A stretch of DNA of 64,000 bases, taken from NCBI GenBank assembly GCA_947593515.1, contig CANQDQ010000008.1, forward strand, positions 20,792-84,791, read 5' to 3'. The position numbers and the translations under genes are program-made. The stretch is from an uncultured Bacteroidales bacterium (GTDB taxonomy: Bacteria > Bacteroidota > Bacteroidia > Bacteroidales > UBA11471). Below the pieces are notes generated by a model that ran no database searches, was not told the origin of the DNA, and worked only from the letters and a program-made list of their open reading frames with translations. Position 1 is the stretch's first letter. Each line of letters begins with the position of its first letter. This document shows, in pieces, positions 44,445 to 55,032 of the stretch.

Positions 44445-47400
44445 TCAGCGTTCAAGCGTTACCGCCATCAAACCGATGACGACTTCGGTGGATAACGTGG
44501 TGAGCGTAAGGCTCTGCAACTCGCGGGAGTCGTCGAGCGGCAGGTCGAGAATCACGGCAGCACCGCCCGGTATATTCCGGTTGTCGGCACCGCGCAAATG
44601 CAAAAGACTCTGCACGTCGCGCGTTATCGTGCCGCTTTTCAACAACACCCGATAGGGGCGCGGCGCATCGACACGGAACGCCTGCCCGTCGATGTAGAAA
44701 TCCTGATCGATGGGACACCACGTTTCGGGATTGACCAGCGGCAAAACCGAAGTCGTGCCGTCGGTGTAGGCAACGGTAACCGTGCCGTTCTCGATGTGGC
44801 ACTGCATGTGGTTGGTGGAGCCTGCCATCAACAGGTAAGCCCGCGAGGCTTTGCCCGAAAGCGGGAGGGTAACGGAGTCGGGATAGTTGTCCCAACGGGT
44901 AGTGAACAAGATATTTTTCGCCGTGCTGTCCTGCCGCACTCGGAAAGGTACGCCGAGCGGCGTGTCGAGCGTATCGCCCGAAGCGGCACGCCGCAGTCCG
45001 CTATCGTCGATTTCGGCGGTGGCATTGGGGTGGCACCACTCCCCTATTCCCTGCTCCGGCACTTGCAGTGTGGTGTAGGGCGAACGGGGCGAGAGATAGC
45101 GGTTGCGGAAAATATCGGTTACGCGCGCATTGAAATCGCTGTCCATCATCACCGTTTCGTAATGGGGATTGCGGGAGCTTTTCGCCGCCCAATCGACAAG
45201 GTCAAAATGTACGGTTTCGTCGGCACCGGCATATAAAGCCACGCGGTTAGTGCCCGCCGCAACTGCCGATGCGGGCACCGTGATTTCGGAAGAAACACCG
45301 CCGGCAGGAAGCTGCACGGTCGTCGCATATTCGCGGCTGCCCGGATTGACGACGCAGCGCAGCGTCAGCGCACCGGAGGTATGATTGGCAAGAGCGAAAG
45401 AGAGGGTGCTGCTTTCATTCGTCGACGATGCGACCGTTACCGCCGGCTCGACGGTAAGGGGTATCGGCTGCCACCACGTCATATCGCCTTGCGCAAGACG
45501 AACGAAGAGGGTACGCTCGCCGGTATTGCCGTTTATCGTCGCCGAGAGTTTTTCGGCATCGAACACGGCATTCGAGAGCAGGCGCTGGCTGTCGCGCACG
45601 GCAAGCAGGCGCACGCCCTGCGGCACGTCAAGCTGCCACGAGGCTCCGACGGCAACTGCGGTTGCATAACGGGGAAGCATCAAGGTGTCGCCCGCCCACT
45701 CGATTTCGATTTTGCGGGCATTGCCTGCCGGCGTTTCTATTTCGATGCGGGGTGCACCCACGCTGTTTTCTTTCAACGTCCATGCGGCTTTCCGACCATC
45801 GACCTTGATGGCGGCGACGGCATCGCGGCGGGCTTTTACATCGAGCGTCAAAGCAAGCGCAACGGGGAAATGCAGCTTGACGGCATAGGTATCTTTGTTG
45901 CCTTTACGGGTAAAGTCGTAGGCAATATCGGCGGTGGCAAAAGAGGCGTGATTCCACTCCGAAGGGAATCCCGGACGCAGGACGATGCGTCCGTTCATGG
46001 CATCGGGCAGTACGCCGAAAAGTCCTTGTACCAACGCCCGCGAAGCGACGCCTACGGGGTCGGCGAAATCGCGATAGCACTCTCCGCGTGCGGCGTCGTA
46101 GGTGCTTACCTGTCCGAAATTGCCCGGACTGCCGCCCATATACATACCGTCGAGCACCGAGCTTTTGAAAAGATGCGCCGCCTCGTCGGCGCGTCCGCTC
46201 TGCCAGTAAGCCAGCGCCGTGTGCATGACTTCGGCGAAAGCCACATTATTGATAGACCAGACATAGGGCAGCCACATGGTGGTGGCGACGGTGGCGTAGT
46301 CGTCGCGGTCGAGCCCTTCGGCGCGGACGGGAACGTGGGGTATTTCGGTATCGACGTAACGGGTCGCCTGCCACGACTGGAAGTCGTCGTGTATATCGGA
46401 ATCGATGGCGTGATAAACCGTCCAGACGGCAGCATCGGGGTGCAGCCGCTTCAATCCCATGAAATCTTGAAATTCAGCCCAATGCCCTTTGTCGGCGAGC
46501 CACAGACGGGAGTTTATCGCATTCAGTATTTTCTCGGCTTCGCGACGATAGGGCGTCGGGTCTTTCCCGATTTTTTCGGCTATCTCGGCAGCTATTTTGT
46601 TGGCGCGGTAATTATATGCCGACGAGTGGGTAACACCGCCGCTGTTGTATTGCAGGGCATCGCTCGCCCAGATGCAACAGTAGGCGTCGTACAGCCCGTC
46701 GTCGTCGGGGTCGAAGTTGCGTTTCTCCCACGCGAGGTGGCGTTCCAGCACCGGCCACATACGGCGCACGTAGTCCATGTCGCCCGTCCAATTGAAGTGC
46801 CACAGCAACTCGTCGATGTAGCAGAGATTCATGTCGTAGTGGTGCATGAGGCGCGTCTGGCGGGGATTACGAGTGATATAGCCGTTGCTGTACATGGGTG
46901 TGCCCCACTCTTTGAGAGCGCGGGCAAGGTGCAGCGCGCTGTCTTGGGCGGGGTGCGGAATGGCGGGTTCGACCTCCGTAATCTGCGAGGCGGCATAGCC
47001 GTCGAAATGGGTGCGGGCGCGGTCGTGGCGACCTACGGCATCGCCGGTGTAGGCGGCGCGCCAGCCGTTAAGAGGCATACGCCAGCCGATGGCACCGTGC
47101 ACCCAAACGCCGGTGGCGGAGTCCCATATCGCATCGGCAGCCATACTGAGGGCGGTGCCGAGCGTGTTGAAGTAGGGGTCGGGAGTCTCTATGCGCACGG
47201 TCGAAGCCACTTCGGCGCGGCTCTTGTCGGCGCGGGCGAAAGCGGCGGCAAGGTCGGCATAACGCCAACTGCCGTCGAGCGTGGCAGGGTTGTATATCGT
47301 CAGATAAAGGGGACGCTTGCCCAAAGAGGCGGTACCCGACACGACGGGATATTCATCGGAGGGAGCGGCTTCGCGCAGGGCGGCGGGGGTGCGCCGCACG

Positions 47401-48155
47401 ACAGCATTGCCGATGCGCTGGGTCGCGCCGTCGGGCACGACGGCGGTGAGCCGGCAGACGGGATTTTTACCCGTCTCGGGATTTTCGCCGACAAGATAGC
47501 TGTCGATGATTTTGCGCGTGTTTCCGTACCAGATGTCGAAACCCTCGCTGCCGAGCCGGTAGACGTTGCCGGCGCAGTATTCGGGTTTCAGGTCGAAACA
47601 GTCGGCGGGATCGACGCCCATGTCGCCTTCGCGGCTGAAACGTTTGTTGTTGGCGCCGCCGTAGAGCCAGAGCAGCTCGGTCTTTGCGGGGAGTTTGCGG
47701 CTTTCGATGCGGAGTATCATGCCGTCGGCTTCGTAAAGGGCAAGTGCGGTAACGACGATTTCACCGCCGCCCAGCAGCGGGTCGGTGATGGTGTAGATGC
47801 GGCTGCCGGCGCTGTAACGGCACTCGATGCGGGCGGCATCGTTGAGCCAAAGACTTTTTCCGTCGCGCAGGATTCCGAGCGTGAGGTTTCCGCCCATACG
47901 GGGCATATAGAGGGCAAACTCGGGCACATCGCCGGTTTCGAGGCGGAAGCCGGTATTGGAACCGTAGAGGGCGCGGGTAAACTTGCGGTCGCCGTTTTCG
48001 ATAACGAAGTCGGTGCCGTCGGGACGGTAACGCAGGGAGCGCATCGCGCCCGCAGCGGTGCGGTCGGAGGTCGATGCGGTATAAAGTTGGGCGTTTGCCG
48101 GCGCAGCATATGCGGCGGCAAGCAGCAGAAACAGACTTAGCGTTTGGAGTTTCAT
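44445..48155 (-). CDS. Large exported DUF4450-like protein with (alpha/alpha)6-type glycosidase region
   Basis: The 1236-residue protein has a signal peptide (first 22 residues). The middle (about 330-720) resembles six-hairpin glycosidase folds, with HHYDMNLCYIDELLWHFNWTGD and a DPDDDGLYDAYCCIW segment followed by YNYRANKIAAEIAEKIGKD. It is flanked by beta-rich regions (NANE-like N-terminal part, and sandwich domains after about residue 720). The whole resembles Bacteroidetes DUF4450 proteins. The catalytic residues and substrate are not assignable from sequence alone. It is the last gene of the fasciclin/SusCD operon, 82 bases after a susD, so glycan processing is inferred. ATG 48155 is chosen because the signal peptide starts there. 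Confidence 0.75.
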   Translation of the reverse strand: MKLQTLSLFLLLAAAYAAPANAQLYTASTSDRTAAGAMRSLRYRPDGTDFVIENGDRKFTRALYGSNTGFRLETGDVPEFALYMPRMGGNLTLGILRDGKSLWLNDAARIECRYSAGSRIYTITDPLLGGGEIVVTALALYEADGMILRIESRKLPAKTELLWLYGGANNKRFSREGDMGVDPADCFDLKPEYCAGNVYRLGSEGFDIWYGNTRKIIDSYLVGENPETGKNPVCRLTAVVPDGATQRIGNAVVRRTPAALREAAPSDEYPVVSGTASLGKRPLYLTIYNPATLDGSWRYADLAAAFARADKSRAEVASTVRIETPDPYFNTLGTALSMAADAIWDSATGVWVHGAIGWRMPLNGWRAAYTGDAVGRHDRARTHFDGYAASQITEVEPAIPHPAQDSALHLARALKEWGTPMYSNGYITRNPRQTRLMHHYDMNLCYIDELLWHFNWTGDMDYVRRMWPVLERHLAWEKRNFDPDDDGLYDAYCCIWASDALQYNSGGVTHSSAYNYRANKIAAEIAEKIGKDPTPYRREAEKILNAINSRLWLADKGHWAEFQDFMGLKRLHPDAAVWTVYHAIDSDIHDDFQSWQATRYVDTEIPHVPVRAEGLDRDDYATVATTMWLPYVWSINNVAFAEVMHTALAYWQSGRADEAAHLFKSSVLDGMYMGGSPGNFGQVSTYDAARGECYRDFADPVGVASRALVQGLFGVLPDAMNGRIVLRPGFPSEWNHASFATADIAYDFTRKGNKDTYAVKLHFPVALALTLDVKARRDAVAAIKVDGRKAAWTLKENSVGAPRIEIETPAGNARKIEIEWAGDTLMLPRYATAVAVGASWQLDVPQGVRLLAVRDSQRLLSNAVFDAEKLSATINGNTGERTLFVRLAQGDMTWWQPIPLTVEPAVTVASSTNESSTLSFALANHTSGALTLRCVVNPGSREYATTVQLPAGGVSSEITVPASAVAAGTNRVALYAGADETVHFDLVDWAAKSSRNPHYETVMMDSDFNARVTDIFRNRYLSPRSPYTTLQVPEQGIGEWCHPNATAEIDDSGLRRAASGDTLDTPLGVPFRVRQDSTAKNILFTTRWDNYPDSVTLPLSGKASRAYLLMAGSTNHMQCHIENGTVTVAYTDGTTSVLPLVNPETWCPIDQDFYIDGQAFRVDAPRPYRVLLKSGTITRDVQSLLHLRGADNRNIPGGAAVILDLPLDDSRELQSLTLTTLSTEVVIGLMAVTLER

Positions 48156-48182
48156 GGCAGATTCGGGTTTGTTAAAAACTGC

Positions 48183-48214
48183 GAGTGTCCGGAGCGAAAA
48201 CGTTCCGGACACTC
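48183..48214 (-). promoter_or_regulatory. Intercistronic hairpin/attenuator after SusD
   Basis: An 11-bp perfect stem (48183-48193 with 48204-48214) extends three more pairs around an AAAA loop. On the minus strand TTTTT follows four bases later, so it may be a leaky terminator between susD and the DUF4450-like gene. Confidence 0.7.
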
Positions 48215-48237
48215 CCGATACAAAGATAAGTTATTGT

Positions 48238-49989
48238 TTACTTGATATTATAATCGAGGAACCAATTTTCGTCTGTTTGCAATTTTGCCTCGATATCGCT
48301 GCGACCCGCTGCGATGAATTTCGTGAGAAAATCTTTGTGGGCCGGATCGTTTCCATGTCGTTGCATCATACGATAGAATATCGGCATCACATGACCTTCG
48401 CCGGAAAGCTCGAAGAAGGCTTCTTCACACAAGAGCGAATCGACTTTCCAAACTTTTTCATCTAACGGATACGAATTTACGTAATTTCCGTCATTATCTT
48501 TTGGTACAATATCGGTACCGACGTTACTCATATATACGCGTCCGCGCAAGCCGCGGTTCGTATTGGTCGAAGCCGAAGCCGTATGCGAATTGGTACGATA
48601 GAGGTTGGTTGGGAAATTCGGCAATTTGGAGATACACTGTTTGGCATCGTACTCACCTTTTGCAGCGTCCCAATAGGTGCTGATACCTTGGTTGAGCAAA
48701 ACCAAAGCCGATTCGATATAGGCATTTTGCAATTCGGGGTCACCGGATTCTTTTGCCATACCTACGATAGCTTCGCAAAGCATCAGGTAGAGGTGTCCTG
48801 CACGATAGAGCGGCAGCGATACTTCGGTATTGGTCAAACGATCGATACTGCTTATCCATTTCGAGAATACCATTTGTCCGTTCACTTCTTTGAACGATTT
48901 TCCGCGTCCGCGATATTTGTCGCCACGAGTGGAACTTTCGGAATTGACCACGCTGGTCGAATCGAAGCGGAGCATACCCACTTCGGTAGGACGCACATAG
49001 TAGTGATAGGGCGCTATGTTGGAGGCATAGTCGTCCAGACGGTTGTATTCGCCCTGACGGGGTGTATATGTAGCCATCGTTATGTCTTCCCAACGGGCAA
49101 ATGAGTAAAATACTTTTTGCCAGTCGGAATAGTACGGAGTACGGAAGCTGAGGATATAACACTCACCGCCCGAAACGAAACCGCTGCGGCGTATTTCTTC
49201 GGTGGCTTGATCATAGGCTTTCCGATAATATCCCGGCTCCCCTTTCGCCGCTTTCCACAAGTACAATTCGGTAAGCAGCGTCCACGGGGTAAACTGATAG
49301 CGGTCGTATTGCTGTATGGAGGCATTTTCGCCCGTCATACTCGGGAAAAGGAAAGTCGCCCAACGGGTTGTCGTATCTCCTTTGACGTCGTAAGTACGCG
49401 GCTCTTCTATCAAGGCGATACACGAGTCTATGACTTGATTGAAATTGAGCCAATCATAAGAGGGAATATCCGTATCGTTTTCGTACTCGATTTCGGGGTC
49501 ATTGAAATAATAGGCGCCACCATACATTTTCGCCAGCATCAGGTATGCCCAGACTTTATAACGGACAGCCGTCGAGATGTAAAGTTCGAACGACACGCCG
49601 TATTTTTCTTCAAAGACGATAGCGGTCGGATTTTTCGCACGATAGTCAGCTACGTGTTTTACGTAGTCGTTTACCTCTCTGATGATTCGGTAATATCCCA
49701 TCGGGTCGGCAAGGGAGCAGCTATCGAGGCGTTCATAATTATAGAGCGCCATCATTTCGCTCGTGGCATTTTCGGTCGGTTCGAGCATACCGCCGCGTAG
49801 CCCCTCCACTATCGGAGCCTGATCGGCGACATCGGCAACCGCTGACGCTATGCCCCAAAGTCCGGAATAAAGTTCGCTGTTTACTCCCACATAATTATCT
49901 TCGTTGAGGACGTCGATCGTATCGTCGGAGCAAGCCGCCACGGACAGGGCGACAAAGACGGCAATCAAATTTTTCGTTATCTTTTTCAT
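48238..49989 (-). CDS. SusD/RagB-family lipoprotein
   Basis: This 583-residue surface lipoprotein (Cys20 in AACSDD) is the partner of the SusC at 50010-53156. It shows the SusD pattern of an N-terminal helical region (about 90-220, containing YYRIIREVNDYVKHVADYR) and a long C-terminal part with a LYRAGHLYLMLCEAIVG segment. It is longer than the 517-residue SusD in the first PUL and only weakly alike. It lies 20 bases after susC. An 82-base gap with a hairpin separates it from the DUF4450-like gene. Confidence 0.9.
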   Translation of the reverse strand: MKKITKNLIAVFVALSVAACSDDTIDVLNEDNYVGVNSELYSGLWGIASAVADVADQAPIVEGLRGGMLEPTENATSEMMALYNYERLDSCSLADPMGYYRIIREVNDYVKHVADYRAKNPTAIVFEEKYGVSFELYISTAVRYKVWAYLMLAKMYGGAYYFNDPEIEYENDTDIPSYDWLNFNQVIDSCIALIEEPRTYDVKGDTTTRWATFLFPSMTGENASIQQYDRYQFTPWTLLTELYLWKAAKGEPGYYRKAYDQATEEIRRSGFVSGGECYILSFRTPYYSDWQKVFYSFARWEDITMATYTPRQGEYNRLDDYASNIAPYHYYVRPTEVGMLRFDSTSVVNSESSTRGDKYRGRGKSFKEVNGQMVFSKWISSIDRLTNTEVSLPLYRAGHLYLMLCEAIVGMAKESGDPELQNAYIESALVLLNQGISTYWDAAKGEYDAKQCISKLPNFPTNLYRTNSHTASASTNTNRGLRGRVYMSNVGTDIVPKDNDGNYVNSYPLDEKVWKVDSLLCEEAFFELSGEGHVMPIFYRMMQRHGNDPAHKDFLTKFIAAGRSDIEAKLQTDENWFLDYNIK

Positions 49990-50009
49990 AATCTTAAATT
50001 CTCAATGGT

Positions 50010-53000
50010 TTAGAATTCGATTTTAACACCAGCCTTGAACGAGCGGGGAAGAGCGATCTTCGCATAGTCGAATCCGCGCAACGACGCATCGTAAGAATAT
50101 GCCGTTTCGGGATCGAGACCCAGATATTTCGTGGCAGTGAATACATTTTCGGCGGAAGCGAATATGGTAAGACCGCGCAAGAGGTTGAAGCGGTAGCTTA
50201 CATATATTTCTTTGAGCTTGATGAACGAAGCGTCTTCAATCCAATGGTCGGAGAAGCGGTTGTTGCCCATCGGGTCGTCAAAGGTTGCTTTCGGTATGAT
50301 GGTCTGGTCGCCGCTGGCTTTCCAACGCCGATTGACCGAAGTCAGCTGGTTGCCGTAGTCGCTCATGGCTTCGCCGATGCGACGCACGGCATTGTAGGCA
50401 TGATTGCCTTTGCTGTAACCGAATGTAAGCGATACTTCAAAGGCTTTATACCTCAAAGTGGTATAAAACTCGCCGAAGAATTTGGGGTCGGCGCTGCCCA
50501 AGTTCACGCGATCTTTTTCGTCGATGATATTATCGTGGTTTTGGTCGATGAAATGTATATCGCCGGCACCGAATGTTTTGCCGCCCGGAGTTCTCAGACC
50601 GCGACCGTCAGTAGCAGCCTTGGCTGCTTCATCTGCCGATGCGAATACGCCTGCCGTCTGGTAGCCGTAGAAGCTGTACAGCGGTTTATCGACTTCGGAA
50701 ACAATGGCGGAGCCGTCGCTCATTTCGGTAATGATTTTATCGGCGCCGTTGAGTTCCGTCAAGGTGTTTTTGTTGTGTGCCAACGTGGCTCCGATATACC
50801 ATTTGACGTTTTTGGTATAGACGGGCGCTACTTGGAATCCGAGTTCCACGCCTTTATTATCGAGCGTTCCGATATTGTCGTACATGGTATTGGTTCCATA
50901 TACGGAGGAAACACTGCGCAGCATGATGACATCGGAAGTTTTTCCTTGATACAAATCCACGTTCACATCGATGCGGTTGTTGGCAAGGGAGAGGTCGATA
51001 CCCAAATTGACGGTGCGGTCGGTTTCCCATTTCAGACCGGTGTTGGGGACGCCGGCGCGTACCAGACCGGAGAGCGAACGGAAGTTAGCCCGCGAATAGG
51101 CATATTTGCTCAGGTTGGTCGAAAAACGGCTGTTACCGCTTGTTACATACTCGGCACGAATGGTAAACTGGTTGAGAGCGCGGGCATCGTTAAGACCGGG
51201 CAGGTTTTTCAGATAGAGGGCAGCATTTACCGAGGGGAATACCGCCATCGAAGGCACGTCGTCGCCGAACGAAGAGGCATAGTCGGCAGCCAGCGTCACG
51301 CCTGCGCCTATCAAATGGTTGAACGTATAAGATACGTTGGCGTTGAGGTTCACCCAATTGTATTTGTCGATGTAACCCGAAACTTTACGACCGATTGTCG
51401 AGTTGGTGTTACCAAGCAGATAGTAATAGTCGTTGGCGGCATTGATACCTTCGGCGTAATCGTATTCAGTCTGGTTGATTGCCGTCTGTATGCCGAGTGC
51501 GCCCCGCAGATTGTGCAACCCGTTGAACGTATAGTTGAACGTCGAACGAGCCGAGAAGTAGAGGTTCATCAACTCGGTTTCGCCTACGCGGGAGGTGTTT
51601 TTCGCCAAGCCGTCTTGCAGGGGCATGATGGTCTGGTTGGTGGCACCCGGAACGAATATCGACTCTTGTTTCTTGTAGTAGTAGATGGCGGCATTGGCGC
51701 CGAGAGTCCAGTGTTCTTTTATTTTTCCGTCGAGCCCGAAGAGACCTTGTATGTCGTAAATGTTGTTTCCGGCATCGAGGGTGTTGACGATGGCGGTAGG
51801 ATTGGAAACCGCATTATTGACGAGTATATTGCCATTGGCGTCGCGAATGGAGGCATAATCGGGCAAGAGATGGTTTTCGGCATCTTTTTCATAGGGCGAG
51901 AGTACGGGCGCTTTGCGCAGGGCAGCCAACATGGGGTTGGTTTCGAGCGAGAGTCCCTGTTCCTGTATGTTGCTGTTGATATATGCCATCGACAACGACG
52001 AGGTGAATATAAGGTTGCGTGTCAGGTTGATATCCGAGTTCAACCGTGCATAGTAGCGGTTGAGGTTGGTATTGTCTATTTGTCCGCCTTTGCGCTTATA
52101 ACCGATGGAGAGGTCGTATTTGGCGATAGCGTCGCCACCTTTTATCTTCAAGGTGTTATCGGTTACGAAACCGGGCGAATAGATTTCGTCCTGCCAATCG
52201 GTATTGTTGTTGTAGAGATAGGGATTGACATAGGTCGAGGGGTCGTTCGAGAGATAGGGGAATGCGTTGAGCAAGGCGTCCATATCGTCATAGGCGGGGT
52301 CGGTCTGACCGATGTCGGCGATGAGTTTCTTATAGTCAGCCACGCCGAGTACAGGGTAGGTCGATTGGTTGAGATCGACGCCGTACTGACCGATAAACTC
52401 GACTTTGGTTTCGAGGTCGGTGGCGCGCTCGGTTTCGATGGCGATGACGCCGTTCGAAGCCAAGGTGCCGTACATGGCGGCATCGGCGCCTTTGAGTACG
52501 GAAACGCTGGCTATATCCTGCGCATTGATGGCATTGAATATACCGGTGGAATATCCGTTGATGACGCCGGAAACATTCACGTCGCCGAAATAGGGTTGCC
52601 CGTTGATGACGATAAGGGGCATACTCGATGCGTTCGCCGTGCGATTACCGCGCAGCTGGAAGTAGGCACCTTCGCCCGGCATACCGCTTTTCTCGGCTAC
52701 ATAAAGACCGGGTATGCGGGTAAAGGATTTTTCGACATCGACGGTCGAAAGCGAAAAATCTTTGTTATGACGGGTATAGGTATTGGTGTTTTTATCTTGT
52801 GCCGCAATCGAGGTATAAGGGGTTTCTATGGTATTGGCGTATCCGTATTTGTCTTCGGGTATCAATACCACCTCTATTTTCGTACGATTGCTGAGAGGAA
52901 CCGTCTGAGTATAGAAGCCGGGATACCAAACTTGCAACTCGCCTTTGAGAGCGGGGAGTTCGATGGTGAACACACCGTCCGCATTGGTTGGTTCCGATTG

Positions 53001-53156
53001 TTTCAATCCTGTGGCTGAAACGATAGCTCCTTCGATAGGCTCTCCTTTGAAAGAGTCCGTTACCTTACCGGTAACCGTATAGGTTCGCTGCGCCATGACA
53101 GGCGTCGATGCCAACACGGTAATCAGGAGGAGAAATAGATTTCTAAGTTTTTTCAT
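50010..53156 (-). CDS. SusC/RagA-family TonB-dependent transporter
   Basis: The 1048-residue outer membrane transporter has a signal peptide (first about 22 residues), a carboxypeptidase-D-regulatory-like N-terminal domain (YTVTGKVTDSFKGEPIEGAIV), a plug with YFQLRGNRTANAS and VSVLKGADAAMYGTLASNG, and a barrel ending KAGVKIEF. ATG 53156 is preferred over 53180 because it begins the signal peptide. It is 20 bases after a fasciclin gene and 20 before its susD. It is not a close duplicate of the SusC at 58192-61476; the plug and receptor regions differ, suggesting different ligands. Confidence 0.94.
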   Translation of the reverse strand: MKKLRNLFLLLITVLASTPVMAQRTYTVTGKVTDSFKGEPIEGAIVSATGLKQSEPTNADGVFTIELPALKGELQVWYPGFYTQTVPLSNRTKIEVVLIPEDKYGYANTIETPYTSIAAQDKNTNTYTRHNKDFSLSTVDVEKSFTRIPGLYVAEKSGMPGEGAYFQLRGNRTANASSMPLIVINGQPYFGDVNVSGVINGYSTGIFNAINAQDIASVSVLKGADAAMYGTLASNGVIAIETERATDLETKVEFIGQYGVDLNQSTYPVLGVADYKKLIADIGQTDPAYDDMDALLNAFPYLSNDPSTYVNPYLYNNNTDWQDEIYSPGFVTDNTLKIKGGDAIAKYDLSIGYKRKGGQIDNTNLNRYYARLNSDINLTRNLIFTSSLSMAYINSNIQEQGLSLETNPMLAALRKAPVLSPYEKDAENHLLPDYASIRDANGNILVNNAVSNPTAIVNTLDAGNNIYDIQGLFGLDGKIKEHWTLGANAAIYYYKKQESIFVPGATNQTIMPLQDGLAKNTSRVGETELMNLYFSARSTFNYTFNGLHNLRGALGIQTAINQTEYDYAEGINAANDYYYLLGNTNSTIGRKVSGYIDKYNWVNLNANVSYTFNHLIGAGVTLAADYASSFGDDVPSMAVFPSVNAALYLKNLPGLNDARALNQFTIRAEYVTSGNSRFSTNLSKYAYSRANFRSLSGLVRAGVPNTGLKWETDRTVNLGIDLSLANNRIDVNVDLYQGKTSDVIMLRSVSSVYGTNTMYDNIGTLDNKGVELGFQVAPVYTKNVKWYIGATLAHNKNTLTELNGADKIITEMSDGSAIVSEVDKPLYSFYGYQTAGVFASADEAAKAATDGRGLRTPGGKTFGAGDIHFIDQNHDNIIDEKDRVNLGSADPKFFGEFYTTLRYKAFEVSLTFGYSKGNHAYNAVRRIGEAMSDYGNQLTSVNRRWKASGDQTIIPKATFDDPMGNNRFSDHWIEDASFIKLKEIYVSYRFNLLRGLTIFASAENVFTATKYLGLDPETAYSYDASLRGFDYAKIALPRSFKAGVKIEF

Positions 53157-53176
53157 ATCGTATTGTGTGTTTGATA

Positions 53177-55027
53177 TCAATAATTATTCTCAGTGGGTTT
53201 AAGACACCAGTGATAAATCTGGATACGTTTGTTACCGCTTGCGTAGCGAACTTTGATGCGCACAGACTGCATCGTTCCCGGATCGCCTTCCACTTCGACA
53301 GTACCTACGGTACCGCCGTCGGAGTCCCATTTACGACCGTTGCTCTGCTGATATTTTTCTTGACCGCCGGTTCCGGAACGGTCGAAGTTCCACGGCGTGG
53401 AGGCGGTGAAGTCGATGCCACCGCGCACGAGTCTGTAACCCGATTTCAAGATTATATCTTTCTCGACAGGATCTATTTGAAGATTGCCGTTTTCGTCGGG
53501 CTCTGCCGTACCAAAGAGTACGTCGCCCGTGCAGGAGTCGGTACTGCGGAAGCCCATACAGAGGGTGTATTCGCCTGCAGGTATTTTATATTCGGCTACT
53601 GCACCTTCTATTTTCATTGCCGTAGGGGTAAGCGGGGTGAACGCAAAGGAAAACTCGCCCGGTTCCTCGTTGCCGCGTACGTCGATGAGGGTGTATATAG
53701 GCTGACCATCGGCATTTTCGTCGAAATAGGTATAGGGGTAGGGCCATGCATCGGAAGGATAGCCGGCGGCAACGACAGGGCTTACCACCACAGCATCTGT
53801 TGCTTTACGCCAGCTGTCCACATTCTTGAGGCTTATGAGCGTATCCTGCTGCCCTGCGTTGAGATAATAGATGTGGTATGCGAATTGTTTCAGACGCGAC
53901 ATGACGACGTTGTTGGGTATTTTCAGATTTTTCACTTTATATACCCGTCCGTTGGAGAGTTTTTTATAGGGGGTGTCGCTATCTTCGTCGAAGCGGGCTG
54001 CTCCTTCGACCACCTGTACGGGCAGACCGGAGCGGTCGATATTTTTCCACTGTTTGCCAAATTTGGAATAAATATCGGGAATCTGTGTTACTTCCGGATC
54101 GAGCTGTCCTTCGTAGATTACGGCGCGCTGTATCCAATCGACAGCCATCGTCAGGTCTTTCGGGAACAAATAGTCATAGCCCGTATAGTCTGCGTTGGTC
54201 GGATCTTGGGCGTGTTCATTGAACGGGCGACCGATACCTTGGTAGGTTTCGTTGAGTTTCTCAAAACAGTCTTTCATCACTTCGTCGTCGGGCAGGAAGC
54301 AGGTAAACTGCAAATACTCCGAGTTGATAAGTGCGGTATCGAACAAGGGGTTGTATTCCACTTCCACCCAATCGTAAGTGATGTTACCGGTCGAATCGAC
54401 GCCTGTCGGAGTCGAACGTGCCGTATCGTAAACCATATGGCTGCGGTGCATCATCGAATCGCGGAAGATGGAATAATTGTCGGGCAGGTTCTTGATGTAT
54501 TCGTAAAGATTGACACGGGGTTCCATCATTTGCTCGATTTCATATACCATACCGTTGTTCAACCGATAGGAATGCGTCACCTTAATGTCGTTGGCAAAGA
54601 GAGCCGTATCGTTGCGGGTAATCTGTATATAGGTGCCGTTCAACGTTTTGAGGCGTTTACCGTCGGTCAATTGGTCTTTGGTTACCGACAGGTAATTGAT
54701 GTGATAACGCATGAGCGCCGTATCGACTGGTTCTCCTTCGCCGGCTCTGGTGGTGGCAAGGGCAGAGTCGGTTACAGCCCACAAGGTAAACTCCTGACCC
54801 GATGCCAACTCGGTTTCGGCAAGTCCCACATCGTTCAGATAGCCGAAAAATTTGTTGTATTCGTCGTGAGTTTCAAAAAATTCTGTTACGGTGCAATCCA
54901 AAATTTCGGTCTCGACATCGGTGCTTTTCAATGTCGATGACGAATTATAATAATCGTCCCATGTTTCCGTGCAAGCAACCATCAGTGTGCAGCCTGCCAG
55001 CAAAAGAGGAAATATCTTTTTCTTCAT
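53177..55027 (-). CDS. Fasciclin (FAS1)-domain lipoprotein, second of the pair
   Basis: The 616-residue protein has a lipoprotein signal ending at Cys19 (MVACTETW). One FAS1-like domain is seen at about 35-170 (FTLWAVTDSAL, KRLKTLNGTYIQI), followed by a second, more divergent one (FTCFLPDDEVMKDCFEKLN) and a C-terminal beta-rich region (from about 440) with the pattern FTPLTPTAMKIEGAVAEYKI. DUF5108 is a possible label for the tail, but I could not confirm it. FAS1 domains mediate adhesion and polysaccharide or protein binding in other organisms. It lies 5 bases after another fasciclin gene and 20 before susC. Confidence 0.8.
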   Translation of the reverse strand: MKKKIFPLLLAGCTLMVACTETWDDYYNSSSTLKSTDVETEILDCTVTEFFETHDEYNKFFGYLNDVGLAETELASGQEFTLWAVTDSALATTRAGEGEPVDTALMRYHINYLSVTKDQLTDGKRLKTLNGTYIQITRNDTALFANDIKVTHSYRLNNGMVYEIEQMMEPRVNLYEYIKNLPDNYSIFRDSMMHRSHMVYDTARSTPTGVDSTGNITYDWVEVEYNPLFDTALINSEYLQFTCFLPDDEVMKDCFEKLNETYQGIGRPFNEHAQDPTNADYTGYDYLFPKDLTMAVDWIQRAVIYEGQLDPEVTQIPDIYSKFGKQWKNIDRSGLPVQVVEGAARFDEDSDTPYKKLSNGRVYKVKNLKIPNNVVMSRLKQFAYHIYYLNAGQQDTLISLKNVDSWRKATDAVVVSPVVAAGYPSDAWPYPYTYFDENADGQPIYTLIDVRGNEEPGEFSFAFTPLTPTAMKIEGAVAEYKIPAGEYTLCMGFRSTDSCTGDVLFGTAEPDENGNLQIDPVEKDIILKSGYRLVRGGIDFTASTPWNFDRSGTGGQEKYQQSNGRKWDSDGGTVGTVEVEGDPGTMQSVRIKVRYASGNKRIQIYHWCLKPTENNY

Positions 55028-55032
55028 GGCGT

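Noticed and set aside
45381..48140. A 919-codon open frame on the + strand opposite the DUF4450-like gene.
   Set aside because: The minus strand has a signal peptide and recognisable fold patterns, and the antisense product is rich in Arg, Gly and His without any domain.
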